Source: Haloimpatiens sp042688525 (lineage in GTDB: Bacteria; Bacillota; Clostridia; Clostridiales; Clostridiaceae). Taken from it: DNA of 64,000 nucleotides. The position numbers and the translations under genes are program-made. This document shows positions 35,116-43,798 of this stretch, in pieces. Below the pieces are notes generated by a model. The model was not told the DNA's origin and did no database searches. It saw only the letters and a list, made by a program, of their open reading frames with translations. Numbering within the stretch: the first letter of the stretch is position 1; the number at the start of each line of letters is the position of its first letter. Location of the stretch: contig NZ_JBHWAB010000001.1 of assembly GCF_042688525.2 (NCBI RefSeq), positions 2,232,001 to 2,296,000 on the forward strand. The letters are read 5' to 3'.

Positions 35116-35163
35116 AAAACTAACCTTCATACGGAATTTTATTCCAAATGAAGGTTAGTCTTA
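35116..35163 (-). terminator. Terminator of the GNAT/FemAB-like gene
   Basis: AAACTAACCTTCAT and its complement pair around GGAAT/ATTCC; the minus strand then has TTTTATTTT. The stem is shared with the hairpin at 22755. Confidence 0.85.
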
Positions 35164-35187
35164 TTTATCAAAATGTATTACTCTTTA

Positions 35188-36180
35188 TTAATTCAAATCC
35201 TTAAAATAGGTTTTATTTATAGAATACGTAGTTCCAAATCCTTCTTTAAACTCTGCCAAAGTATTATTTAATCTTTTTCCATTATTTTCAGTGCTAATTC
35301 CAAAAGAAAAATATTCAAAATTGCTTTCTTTTGCAGTTTTTATAAGATTATAATTTAGAAAATTCATAGGAAAAACATATAGGTAATCTGGATGAGCTGC
35401 TAAGTATTGTGTATGAAAAACTTTGTCTTTAAATTTAAAAACCATACTACCTGCAATTAATACATTATTATAAAACACTCCATAAAAATCAATATTATCT
35501 TTAAGTATGTCCTTTTTTAATTTAATTAATTCTTCAAATTTATGGACTGGTTTCCTATTAAATTTTTTGAAATTTATACAAAGTAAATCATAAAAATTCA
35601 ATATTTCATTATCACTTTCTATTTTTCTAAAATCCAAATTAAAATTTAAAGATTTTCTATAATCTCTCCTTTTATTGGATGTAAAATTTAGCTCTATGCC
35701 TTTTTTATAATTGTTAAAATCAATGTAAAAACTCAATTCATCATAACAATTATAATTTTTATTAAATAGAAAATAATCAATTAAATTAATATTATCTGAT
35801 GAAAAAATCTGAGATGTATTTTTTAAAATAACTGTATTAAATTCATGTTCTCTTAAATATTTTTCTAAAATTTCGACTATCTTGCTTATGTGTCTTATAT
35901 TATTGAAATGACTATTTACTATAATTCCACCAAAAGTACTCCCTTTGTGAGAATAAAATATTTTCTTATTCCCTTCTTTTATTTCACATGCTGGAATTAC
36001 CGCTGCAATTGTATCCTGTCCTTTAAATATAATTAATGAATGGTCAATAAATCTATCTTTGGGATGATAATTTAAAAATCTTCTAGTTTGAAGAAAAGTT
36101 CCATTTATAGAATTATTTATTACGAATTTATCCCACTTGTTTTGTGAATCTTTATTAAATCGTTTAATTTGCAATACCAT
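35188..36180 (-). CDS. GNAT / FemAB-like acyltransferase
   Basis: 330 residues with two GNAT-like halves as in FemAB and CelD-type acyltransferases. The N-terminal half has NSINGTFLQTRRFLNYH; the C-terminal half has NVLIAGSMVFKFKDKVFHTQYLAAHPDY and GISTENNGKRLN. Related proteins in polysaccharide clusters N-acylate amino sugars with an amino acid or acyl group; the substrate is not known. The position next to a dTDP-aminosugar pathway suggests decoration of the 3-amino group. The start is ATG with GGGAAGTG upstream, followed by its own terminator. Confidence 0.65.
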   Translation of the reverse strand: MVLQIKRFNKDSQNKWDKFVINNSINGTFLQTRRFLNYHPKDRFIDHSLIIFKGQDTIAAVIPACEIKEGNKKIFYSHKGSTFGGIIVNSHFNNIRHISKIVEILEKYLREHEFNTVILKNTSQIFSSDNINLIDYFLFNKNYNCYDELSFYIDFNNYKKGIELNFTSNKRRDYRKSLNFNLDFRKIESDNEILNFYDLLCINFKKFNRKPVHKFEELIKLKKDILKDNIDFYGVFYNNVLIAGSMVFKFKDKVFHTQYLAAHPDYLYVFPMNFLNYNLIKTAKESNFEYFSFGISTENNGKRLNNTLAEFKEGFGTTYSINKTYFKDLN

Positions 36181-36242
36181 ACATACACTTCCCTTAAATA
36201 GTTTTAACTGGATTTTTTCACAGCTTACTTTACACTATCCAA

Positions 36243-36283
36243 AAAATTCACCTTAATATCTTTTTAAAGATTAAGGTGAATTT
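36243..36283 (-). terminator. Terminator of the beta-propeller gene
   Basis: AAATTCACCTTAAT pairs with ATTAAGGTGAATTT around a short loop; the minus strand continues with TTTT. It lies just after the stop at 36309. Confidence 0.85.
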
Positions 36284-36308
36284 ATAATTTTACTAGTTCA
36301 ATATAAAT

Positions 36309-37220
36309 TTATTTTACTAATTCTGCATATCCAAAACCATCTTTTCCATAATTATTTCCATTATAAAACAAATAAACTTTATCCTTATATTTTACAACAC
36401 TTGGATATGCCATCATTAGCGAATCCCAACCATTTTTAGATAGCTCCATCCCTAATTCTTCATCTTTTCTTATCCAACTAATACCATCTATCGACTCAGC
36501 GTATCCTAATTTATACGTCACATTTTCACTTCCTGCACAAAAAAACATTTTATATATGCCAGCATCTTTAATAATATATGGTCTCGCTACTCTATATTCT
36601 TGTCCTTGAGTAGGAAGAATAACTTTCCCAGTTCTATTAAAATGTACACCATCCTCTGATTCCGTATACCTTATATCATACATTGGAAGAGTTTTATACT
36701 TGCCTTGCTTAAATTGACTGCCACCACCATACCAAACTCTCCATCTACCATTTTCAAGAATAATAGAATGTATAACTCTAAAAAGAACTTCACTATTAGT
36801 TCTTTCAAATACAGGCACATTACTGTATCTCTCAAAACTCTTTCCATTATCTTCACTAATAGCGAGCCCACTAAAAATTGTCATTCTAACCTTTTCACCA
36901 AGTTTATAACCTGCATAATACATATATACTTTTTTATCATTTTTAACTACAGCACATGGAACTACTCCATTATCATCAAAAGCACCAGGTATACCTATAT
37001 TCAATACTGGTTTCCTTGATATTTCTAGAACATTAGATGGATTATTAGCGTCTAAATCTACAAATCCTACTCTACTTACACCTTTTTCATCTCTAAATCC
37101 GGCATAAACTCTTATAACATCTTCTTTTATAAAATACGGAACTGGTTGTAATGCAGAATCTTTAGCCCATGACATTTTATTTTTAGGATTAAATATTAAT
37201 CCTTTTTTTATCCACTTCAT
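36309..37220 (-). CDS. Five-bladed beta-propeller glycosidase-like protein
   Basis: 303 residues. Repeated propeller motifs (VYMYYAGYK, WRVWYGGG, YKMFFCAGS, VYLFYNGNN) and SEDG-type turns resemble the GH43/GH32/GH130 superfamily. The N-terminus is MKWIKKGLIFNP and there is no signal peptide, so it acts in the cytoplasm. Homologues sit in surface-sugar clusters without a proven reaction; a phosphorylase, a hydrolase or a structural role are all possible. The start is ATG with AAGGGAGA upstream. It lies 68 bases after the acetyltransferase. Confidence 0.65.
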   Translation of the reverse strand: MKWIKKGLIFNPKNKMSWAKDSALQPVPYFIKEDVIRVYAGFRDEKGVSRVGFVDLDANNPSNVLEISRKPVLNIGIPGAFDDNGVVPCAVVKNDKKVYMYYAGYKLGEKVRMTIFSGLAISEDNGKSFERYSNVPVFERTNSEVLFRVIHSIILENGRWRVWYGGGSQFKQGKYKTLPMYDIRYTESEDGVHFNRTGKVILPTQGQEYRVARPYIIKDAGIYKMFFCAGSENVTYKLGYAESIDGISWIRKDEELGMELSKNGWDSLMMAYPSVVKYKDKVYLFYNGNNYGKDGFGYAELVK

Positions 37221-37288
37221 GCTTATATCTCCCTTACTTTATTATTTCTTACCAAAACCAAAGGTTTTTTATACAATATATGACTTTG

Positions 37289-37972
37289 CTATTCTTCTAA
37301 TCGAAAATATTCAAAAGTATCCTTATTATCCGGTTTAGCAGGATTACCTTTTAATATTTGCCTATCTTTAGTATTTTTAGTAACTACAGCTCCAGCTGCA
37401 ATCAAACAATCTTTACCAATGCTTATGGTATCAACAAGTGTACAATTAACCCCTAAAAAACTATTTTTCCCTATTTCACAATAACCAGGTATTACTACAT
37501 GGGAGGTAATAAAACAATTATCATTTATTACGGATCTATGTCCAACATGATTACCACTCCACATAACAACATTATTACCTACTTTCACGTAGTATTGTAA
37601 AGTATTATCCTCAAAAATAAAACTATTTTCTCCTATTTCTACATTTCTCCATATAAAAGCACGTGAGCTTACATAGGAAACAAATTTATATCCTTTACTT
37701 TTAGCTGCATGATATAATCTAGTTCTAACTCTATTAAATTGTGTAAATGTAATTGCTGTAAATGCCTTATATTGAGATGGTGAGAATTGTTCTTCCATAT
37801 TTTCAAATTCTATAACTGGCAACCCAAATAAACTATCTTTTTTTAAGTATTTTTTTTCAACTGCAAATGCAGCTACTTCATAGGGTGAATCATAAGTGAA
37901 ATATTCATATGCTATCTCAGCAAATTCACCATCCCCAATAATAATTATTTTCTCTTTTTTATTTTCTCTCAT
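37289..37972 (-). CDS. NeuD/FdtC-like sugar O- or N-acetyltransferase (left-handed beta-helix)
   Basis: 227 residues. The N-terminal part is a Rossmann-like PglD-N domain (KIIIIGDGEFAEIAYEYF). The C-terminal part is a left-handed beta-helix with hexapeptide repeats (VGNNVVMWSGNHVGHRSVIND and IGKDCLIAAGAVVTKN) that binds acetyl-CoA. Such enzymes N-acetylate dTDP-3-amino sugars. The ATG at 37972 overlaps the fdtA stop by 14 bases; an upstream ATG at 37993 has no good ribosome binding site. Coupling to fdtA supports the role of FdtC or QdtC. Confidence 0.8.
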   Translation of the reverse strand: MRENKKEKIIIIGDGEFAEIAYEYFTYDSPYEVAAFAVEKKYLKKDSLFGLPVIEFENMEEQFSPSQYKAFTAITFTQFNRVRTRLYHAAKSKGYKFVSYVSSRAFIWRNVEIGENSFIFEDNTLQYYVKVGNNVVMWSGNHVGHRSVINDNCFITSHVVIPGYCEIGKNSFLGVNCTLVDTISIGKDCLIAAGAVVTKNTKDRQILKGNPAKPDNKDTFEYFRLEE

Positions 37973-38378
37973 TAACCCTTTCACTCCCCACATATTTCAA
38001 GAATTCACAATAATCCCTTATATAATCTTTCTCATCATAATAGTTAGATGCAAGTACCAAAAGCACCGCATCTTCTGTAAAATCGTACATTTCACGCCAT
38101 GTATTAGGTCCAATAAATAATCCACTATTTCTTTCATTAAGAAAAACTATTTCTTTTTCTTTTCCATCATCAAGTAAAATTTTACATGAACCATTGATAC
38201 AAATTAATACTTGTTGTAGAGTTTTATGAGTATGATACCCTCTTCTTACTCCTTTTCCTACATTAAAAATATAATATATTCTTCTAATATCAAAGGGTAT
38301 ATCCCTACTTTCTTCTATAGGTATTAATGCTCCTCTTTTATCTTTTATTTTTTTAAATTGAATTTTTTTTGAATTCAT
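37959..38378 (-). CDS. fdtA: WxcM-like dTDP-4-keto-6-deoxyglucose 3,4-ketoisomerase
   Basis: 139-residue single cupin domain. The catalytic histidines His49 and His51 are in RRGYHTHKTLQQ, the same numbers as in the characterised FdtA. The enzyme shifts the keto group of dTDP-4-keto-6-deoxyglucose to C3 ahead of amination. Whether the product has galacto (FdtA) or gluco (QdtA) form cannot be decided here. The start is ATG with GGTGAA upstream, between the large glycosyltransferase and the acetyltransferase. Confidence 0.88.
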   Translation of the reverse strand: MNSKKIQFKKIKDKRGALIPIEESRDIPFDIRRIYYIFNVGKGVRRGYHTHKTLQQVLICINGSCKILLDDGKEKEIVFLNERNSGLFIGPNTWREMYDFTEDAVLLVLASNYYDEKDYIRDYCEFLKYVGSERVNERK

Positions 38379-38409
38379 TAAAAATTCACCATCCTAAAAT
38401 ACAAATAAA

Positions 38410-41325
38410 TTATTTTATATTTAAACTCTGCATAATCCATTGCTTAACTAAAGAATATTTTTGAGAAATACTATTTAATAATTCAAAAGCACTTTGCACA
38501 TCACCATTAGAATAGTGACATATAAAACTCCAACGAACATATTTAAATATTCTAAATTTTATCCATTCTTCCATAATAAGTGGATCTATACCTTTTTCCA
38601 AGCCTGTATTTTTTAACTTTTCAAGCTCTTTTATCGTAGAATAATCATATTCCAAAATAAGATTATTACTTAAATTATTTTTGTGAATTCTATAAACAGC
38701 AACATGATCATTTATAAATCCAACATCTCCAGTAAGCATTAATTTTAACCAAAGAAACAAATCACCTGAAAAAGTTTCTTCTGCCATACAATTCATTTCA
38801 ATTGCTTTTTTTCTATTAAAAACCGAAGTTAGTCCACTGGTAATATGATTATATTCCCCTTTTTCATAATTAATAAAGTAATCTATTCCTTTTGTGATTT
38901 TTCTTCTATTGTGATTAGTATTTACAAACTTATTTTCGTCTACATACAACAATTTGCAATTAGCCCATACAAAAGAAATATTTTTATTTTCTAATAAAAA
39001 CTTTACTGCTTTACTTATATAATTATCATCAACTAAATAATCATCATCACTTAAAATTAATACATATTCACCAGTAGCTAATTCATGTAACAATCTATAT
39101 GAATTTTTCACAGCATTTAAATTTTTTATATTTCTATAATATTTAATTTTTTTATACTTTTTATATTCCTTCATCATTTGATCTGTTCCATCTGTAGAAC
39201 AATCATCTGATATTATGATTTCTAAATTTTCATAGTCTTGTTTTAAAACACTTTCTATTGCCTCTTTCAAAAATTTTTTCTTATTATATGCTGGAATAAG
39301 TACACTTACTTTAGGTAGTGTTTTATCTTTAACTCGAATTATATATTGGTTATTTTTTTTATCATTAATTTCTTTTATTCTATTCAATTCAAATGCCAAT
39401 TCATCTAAACTTTCATTGCAATAAATATCTAAATTTTTAAAATACTTAGCAAATTCCTTTTCAGATATTTTTCCATTAATAAAATTTATCACGATTTCTG
39501 AAAATTTTTTTCCAAATCCATAAATTTCTTGAATTAAATTAGCTCTTTTCTTAATAAAATTTATCATCTGATTAAATTCTATAATATTATTTGAATAGCA
39601 ATAGTAACATGAAATTAAATGGGAAACTAAATGTAAAGCTAATTTTTTACTATTTATTGTTTTACTTAAATTATTTTTACTTATCCTTCTTACATGAACT
39701 AATTCTTGCATAACTAAAACTTTTTTATTTAAATTGTTTGCAAGCATTCTATTAAGTGTCATATAATCTTCACTAACTATAAATTTATCGTTAGGATTAT
39801 ATTTAAATAAATTTTTATTTTTTGAAATAGAACCAGCTAAAAATGCTTTTACTTCACCAGTATATGCTAAATTTAATAATACATCTTTAGCTAAAAGTTC
39901 ATTAAAATTCATTCTATCATAACCAATCTGTAATCTACCATCATCATATAAACTAATAATATATCTTGGAATTACCATAACTGCATCTTCAGATAAACGT
40001 TTTATTTCTTCAGAAACCTTTTCTTTATCCATACAAAAAATCATATCATCATCATCTAAAATCATTGTATACTCTGTTGATACATTACTAAAGCCTGAAT
40101 ATCTAGCTCCAGCTAGCCCTTTATTTTCTTTATGTCTAACAATACGTTCTATATTGAAATCTTTTTTATTTTTTTCTAAATAATTAATAATTTCTTTCCC
40201 CTTTGTAGAGCAATCATCTACTATCAGTTTTCTCTGATTTAAAAACTTAAAACCATTGCTTAAATCATTTCTTAAAATTTCTCCTCTATTATAATTAGTT
40301 ATTAAAAGTGTTAAATTTTCTATACTTTTACTATGATCCATATTGCTTTTTTCATGAATTTTCCTACTAATAACTTTTAAAATATTTGTTTTATCATACA
40401 CATTATTTATTAAATTTACTAATTCTTTCAATTGCATGCTTAACGAATAATTTTCAACAATAAACTCTCTATATTCATATGAATCATAATCATCAGAAAT
40501 AACCATATTAACAGCATCATCAATGGTATTCCAAACATATTTCTTTGGGTATATTCCTCTTGCCCCTACAAAATTATGGACAATTGGTTTAATTCCCCTA
40601 GCCATCGCTTCCATAATACCAACTGGATGCCCTTCTAAAATACTTGTACAAATTATATAATTCTTATCTTCTAACCATTTATTTATGTTATTTTGCCAAC
40701 CACTAAATATTACATTATTTTGTAACCCCATTTCTATTATCATTTGGTGAAAATATAACAAATATCTTTCTTCTTGAAACTTTCCAGCAATATACAGTTT
40801 ATATCTATTATCTTTATCATAAATCTTCTTAAAAGTATGAAGTAATAACATAGGTCCTTTTTTAAAATTTATATAACCTACATAAGCTATATTAAATCCC
40901 TTTTCTCGTTTTTTATAAATATATTTATCTAAATCAACTCCATTAGGAATAACAATTGTTTGTTCTTTATTAATGTTCACTTTACTTAATACAATATTTC
41001 TTATATGATCACTTACAAATATTAACTTATCAACATTTTGCCACTTTACTTGTGTTATATTTTTAGTAAAAGCTTCATAGCTGTGTAATCTACATATAAT
41101 CTTCTTATCTCTAGCTATTTCTAATTTACTTCCATATATAATAAGTTGATCACACCACTCAAACCAACAAATATCAGCCCACTTCATTTCTTCATCAATC
41201 TGATTAAATTTAGTAACAATCACTCTTTTTGTATCATATTCCTGAGATAATCTATTAATTATTTCATTAATAAAACTATCTAAATTAGGCAAAACAAAAA
41301 AAACTATTTTCTTTTTATTTTCCAA
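38410..41325 (-). CDS. Three-domain glycosyltransferase (GT4-GT2-GT2)
   Basis: 971 residues from a TTG preceded by GGAGGAGAG. Residues ~1-320 form a GT-B, GT4-like domain (VDKLIFVSDHIRN, IPNGVDLDKYIY, ILEGHPVGIMEAMARG). Residues ~335-600 are a first GT2 (LLITNYNRGEILRNDL, MILDDDDMIFCMDKE). Residues ~670-970 are a second GT2 (SVLIPAYNKKKFLKEAIESVL, LILSDDDYLVDDNYI). Such chains add two or three sugars in sequence. It has no membrane segments, so it works in the cytoplasm. It heads the operon that continues with fdtA and the acetyltransferase. Confidence 0.85.
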   Translation of the reverse strand: MENKKKIVFFVLPNLDSFINEIINRLSQEYDTKRVIVTKFNQIDEEMKWADICWFEWCDQLIIYGSKLEIARDKKIICRLHSYEAFTKNITQVKWQNVDKLIFVSDHIRNIVLSKVNINKEQTIVIPNGVDLDKYIYKKREKGFNIAYVGYINFKKGPMLLLHTFKKIYDKDNRYKLYIAGKFQEERYLLYFHQMIIEMGLQNNVIFSGWQNNINKWLEDKNYIICTSILEGHPVGIMEAMARGIKPIVHNFVGARGIYPKKYVWNTIDDAVNMVISDDYDSYEYREFIVENYSLSMQLKELVNLINNVYDKTNILKVISRKIHEKSNMDHSKSIENLTLLITNYNRGEILRNDLSNGFKFLNQRKLIVDDCSTKGKEIINYLEKNKKDFNIERIVRHKENKGLAGARYSGFSNVSTEYTMILDDDDMIFCMDKEKVSEEIKRLSEDAVMVIPRYIISLYDDGRLQIGYDRMNFNELLAKDVLLNLAYTGEVKAFLAGSISKNKNLFKYNPNDKFIVSEDYMTLNRMLANNLNKKVLVMQELVHVRRISKNNLSKTINSKKLALHLVSHLISCYYCYSNNIIEFNQMINFIKKRANLIQEIYGFGKKFSEIVINFINGKISEKEFAKYFKNLDIYCNESLDELAFELNRIKEINDKKNNQYIIRVKDKTLPKVSVLIPAYNKKKFLKEAIESVLKQDYENLEIIISDDCSTDGTDQMMKEYKKYKKIKYYRNIKNLNAVKNSYRLLHELATGEYVLILSDDDYLVDDNYISKAVKFLLENKNISFVWANCKLLYVDENKFVNTNHNRRKITKGIDYFINYEKGEYNHITSGLTSVFNRKKAIEMNCMAEETFSGDLFLWLKLMLTGDVGFINDHVAVYRIHKNNLSNNLILEYDYSTIKELEKLKNTGLEKGIDPLIMEEWIKFRIFKYVRWSFICHYSNGDVQSAFELLNSISQKYSLVKQWIMQSLNIK

Positions 41326-41398
41326 ATTCTCTCCTCCCACAAAATTCAGTTATAAAAAACTAAGTTTATAATTTACATTACATCTCCCAGATATATTA

Positions 41399-41430
41399 TA
41401 TTAATACTAACTTATTTGTGTGATTAGCCC
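41399..41430 (-). promoter_or_regulatory. Weak sigma-K-like sequence (P4) before the glycosyltransferase operon
   Basis: The minus strand reads ACACAAATAAG, then TTAGTATT, then AATATAATA: AC to AATA spacing 15 or 17, with one mismatch to CATANNNTA. It resembles P5 in most positions. TATAAT is also present, so sigma-A use is possible. Confidence 0.3.
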
Positions 41431-41450
41431 ATTTAACGAAAAAATAAGAA

Positions 41451-41497
41451 CAGTTCACAACTTTTTTCATCAATTAATCATAAAAGTTGTGAACTGT
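41451..41497 (-). terminator. Terminator at the end of the Tad operon
   Basis: CAGTTCACAACTTTT and its complement form a 15-bp perfect stem with a 17-base loop. The minus strand then has TTCTTATTTTTT. The hairpin overlaps the last codons of the DUF192 gene. Confidence 0.85.
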
Positions 41498-41848
41498 CCC
41501 TTGTTTAGTTTGAGTTTCTTGAATAATAATTTTGCTCCCTACTTCAATATTTTTAAATAATCCTACTTTACTTTCTAATACCATTTTACTTTTTTTTACT
41601 GGCATTATTATCTTTCCTGGAGGTAAATCTTCTATCTTTTTAATTACTTCCATATTTTCATTAATAAATAATACATCAATGGAAAATTTCATAAAAAAAG
41701 TATGAATACTATTACAAGGTTTTATTATTATAACTTTATAATGCGGTTTTTTCCTAAACATATATCCCATAAATCTTTTGGTAAAGGTATCCGCTACTAG
41801 TACATTTGACACAACCATATTTTCATGGATTAAAATCTTCACCCTCAA
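41474..41848 (-). CDS. DUF192-type protein at the end of the Tad operon
   Basis: 124 residues spanning one DUF192 domain (VADTFTKRFMGYMFRKKP, NSIHTFFMKFSIDVLFINEN, LESKVGL). The function is unknown. The start is a TTG one base after the tadC stop, or a GTG two codons later; both share the same ribosome binding region. It has no signal peptide. The tight spacing shows it is the last cistron of the tad operon. Confidence 0.8.
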   Translation of the reverse strand: MRVKILIHENMVVSNVLVADTFTKRFMGYMFRKKPHYKVIIIKPCNSIHTFFMKFSIDVLFINENMEVIKKIEDLPPGKIIMPVKKSKMVLESKVGLFKNIEVGSKIIIQETQTKQGTVHNFYD

Positions 41849-41849
41849 A

Positions 41850-42767
41850 TCACCCCTTGATGAACATCTTAAAGATTTTTATAACAGCTGGTCCTAAAAT
41901 AATAATAAATATTGAAGGAAATATAAAAAATATTAATGGAAATAACATTTTAATAGGAGCTTTCATTGCTTTTTCTCTTGCTGCTTGTTTTCTTCGTTCT
42001 CTCAAATTCGAAGCTTCAATTCTAAGTACCTTTCCTAAACTAACCCCTAATTCATCTGCTTGAATAAGTGCAGTAACTAGCGTTGATACTTCCTTAACAT
42101 CACAACGTTCACTCATATTTTTTAACGCTATTTTACGCTGAATTCCCATTCTTATTTCTTTAAGACTTTTAGAAAATTCATCACAAAGTTCTCCACTTAT
42201 AATACTAACAACTCTAGCCATAGCACCATCAAAGGATAATCCGGCTTCAACACTTACAGTAATTAAATCTAATGTATACGGCAATTCCTTTAAAATGATT
42301 TTCTTTCTAATTTCAATTTTTCTTGAAATATAAAACTTAAAAAATACATTAAGAAATATAATTATAAATATTACAATAATAAAAACCTTTAATATATTAG
42401 ACTCAGCAGCATAAAATAGCAAACCCAATAATACAGAAATAACAATTACAATCATATTTTTATTATATAACCATTTTTCTGCAGTAGTATTTTTTAGTAA
42501 ACCTGCTTTTTCTAACCTCTTACTCAATATAGTTAATTTATAACTAGGTGTTATCTTAAAAAAAATTTTACTAAAAGAATAATATATAGGTATAACTGTA
42601 CTTTCTAAAAAGGATTTATCTTGAACATTATTATAATCTAAATTATTAAAATTTTTAATTCGTTCTATCCTATTTTCAATTGTCAGTTTGTTATAATTTA
42701 AACTGTATAAAACTCCCAATGCAAACATAAAAACTACTAAAAAACATATAAATGCTGCAATATACAT
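41850..42767 (-). CDS. tadC: Tad pilus inner-membrane platform protein TadC
   Basis: T2SSF-domain membrane protein of 305 residues with an N-terminal helix, two central helices (~105-140) and a C-terminal helix. The conserved segment TLDLITVSVEAGLSFDGAMARV begins the cytoplasmic T2SSF domain. TadB and TadC together form the platform of the Flp pilus machine. The ATG at 42767 follows GGGGTGGG. It lies 17 bases after tadB. Confidence 0.9.
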   Translation of the reverse strand: MYIAAFICFLVVFMFALGVLYSLNYNKLTIENRIERIKNFNNLDYNNVQDKSFLESTVIPIYYSFSKIFFKITPSYKLTILSKRLEKAGLLKNTTAEKWLYNKNMIVIVISVLLGLLFYAAESNILKVFIIVIFIIIFLNVFFKFYISRKIEIRKKIILKELPYTLDLITVSVEAGLSFDGAMARVVSIISGELCDEFSKSLKEIRMGIQRKIALKNMSERCDVKEVSTLVTALIQADELGVSLGKVLRIEASNLRERRKQAAREKAMKAPIKMLFPLIFFIFPSIFIIILGPAVIKIFKMFIKG

Positions 42768-42784
42768 CAAAGTTCCCACCCCAT

Positions 42785-43747
42785 TTACATATCAATATTA
42801 ATAATTTTTTTGATTATAATAATTCCTAATATTTCATTAAAAACAGAACTAATAATCATAGCTAAACCAATAGGTGTAGTAAATAAAAGAAGAATATATT
42901 CTTTATTAAATAAGTAAATAATCGCCCCTAAGAAAATAGGAATAAACATAACAATTATTCCTGATAATTTACCTTGTGCAGTTAAAGTTTTTAATTCATT
43001 TTTAATTTTTTGTCGTTCTCTTATAGTTTCTGAAATAGTATCTAATATTTCAGATAAATTTCCCCCAATATCTTTTTGAATCAAAATAGCATTTACTATA
43101 AGTTTAAGATCCTGTGATTCCACTCTTGTAAGCAAATTATTTAAAGCATTCTCTTCAGAAATACCAAGACTCATTTCTTTAAGCATTTTTTTTAATTCTT
43201 TTGAAAAAGGTTTTTCCATTTCTTCAGTTACCACTGCAATTGCTTGCAAAAATGAATATCCAGCTTTAAGAGAGTTTGAAATTATAGTAATTCCTTCATT
43301 AAGTTGACTATCAAATAATTTAATTCTTTGTTTCTTTCTATTTGCTATTATGATTTTAGGCATATTCCAAATTATAATAAATAAAATAAGTGTAATAATA
43401 ATATTTTTAGAAAATGCATATATAAAAAAAGCAAAAGTTGTTGATGTAAGTATTTTTATAACCATCAATTCTTTTACTGTAATAGACATATCTGCTTTCA
43501 TAAGTTCAATTTCTAATTTTTTAGTTTGCTTTTTATTAATTTTGAAAACTGGAATTAAATTTGACAATATTTTTAATATACTAATTTTATTTTTTTTATC
43601 TTTTTCATATTCATCCTTACCAGCAAAATCTTTATCATAATACTTTAATTTTTCTATAGGTTTTTCTTTATAAAATACAATAAAAAATATAGAACTTATA
43701 AATGCCCAAATAGTTAAAAAAATTAATATCATCACAACATATATCAC
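42785..43747 (-). CDS. tadB: Tad pilus inner-membrane platform protein TadB
   Basis: T2SSF protein of 320 residues with an N-terminal helix, paired central helices (~100-135) and two C-terminal helices. The motifs LNEGITIISNSLKAGYSFLQAI and QKDIGGNLSEILDTISETIRER are typical of TadB. The preferred start is GTG at 43747 with GGTGATAA upstream; a TTG four codons earlier would sit on that site. It follows tadA by about 50 bases. Confidence 0.9.
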   Translation of the reverse strand: MIYVVMILIFLTIWAFISSIFFIVFYKEKPIEKLKYYDKDFAGKDEYEKDKKNKISILKILSNLIPVFKINKKQTKKLEIELMKADMSITVKELMVIKILTSTTFAFFIYAFSKNIIITLILFIIIWNMPKIIIANRKKQRIKLFDSQLNEGITIISNSLKAGYSFLQAIAVVTEEMEKPFSKELKKMLKEMSLGISEENALNNLLTRVESQDLKLIVNAILIQKDIGGNLSEILDTISETIRERQKIKNELKTLTAQGKLSGIIVMFIPIFLGAIIYLFNKEYILLLFTTPIGLAMIISSVFNEILGIIIIKKIINIDM

Positions 43748-43798
43748 ATTTATCACCAACTTTTCTTTTTTAACTTAATGAAATTGCTTATATTTTAT

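Noticed and set aside
41806..42063. 85-residue plus-strand frame over tadC
   Set aside because: Shadow of the tadC coding sequence, with no start signal.
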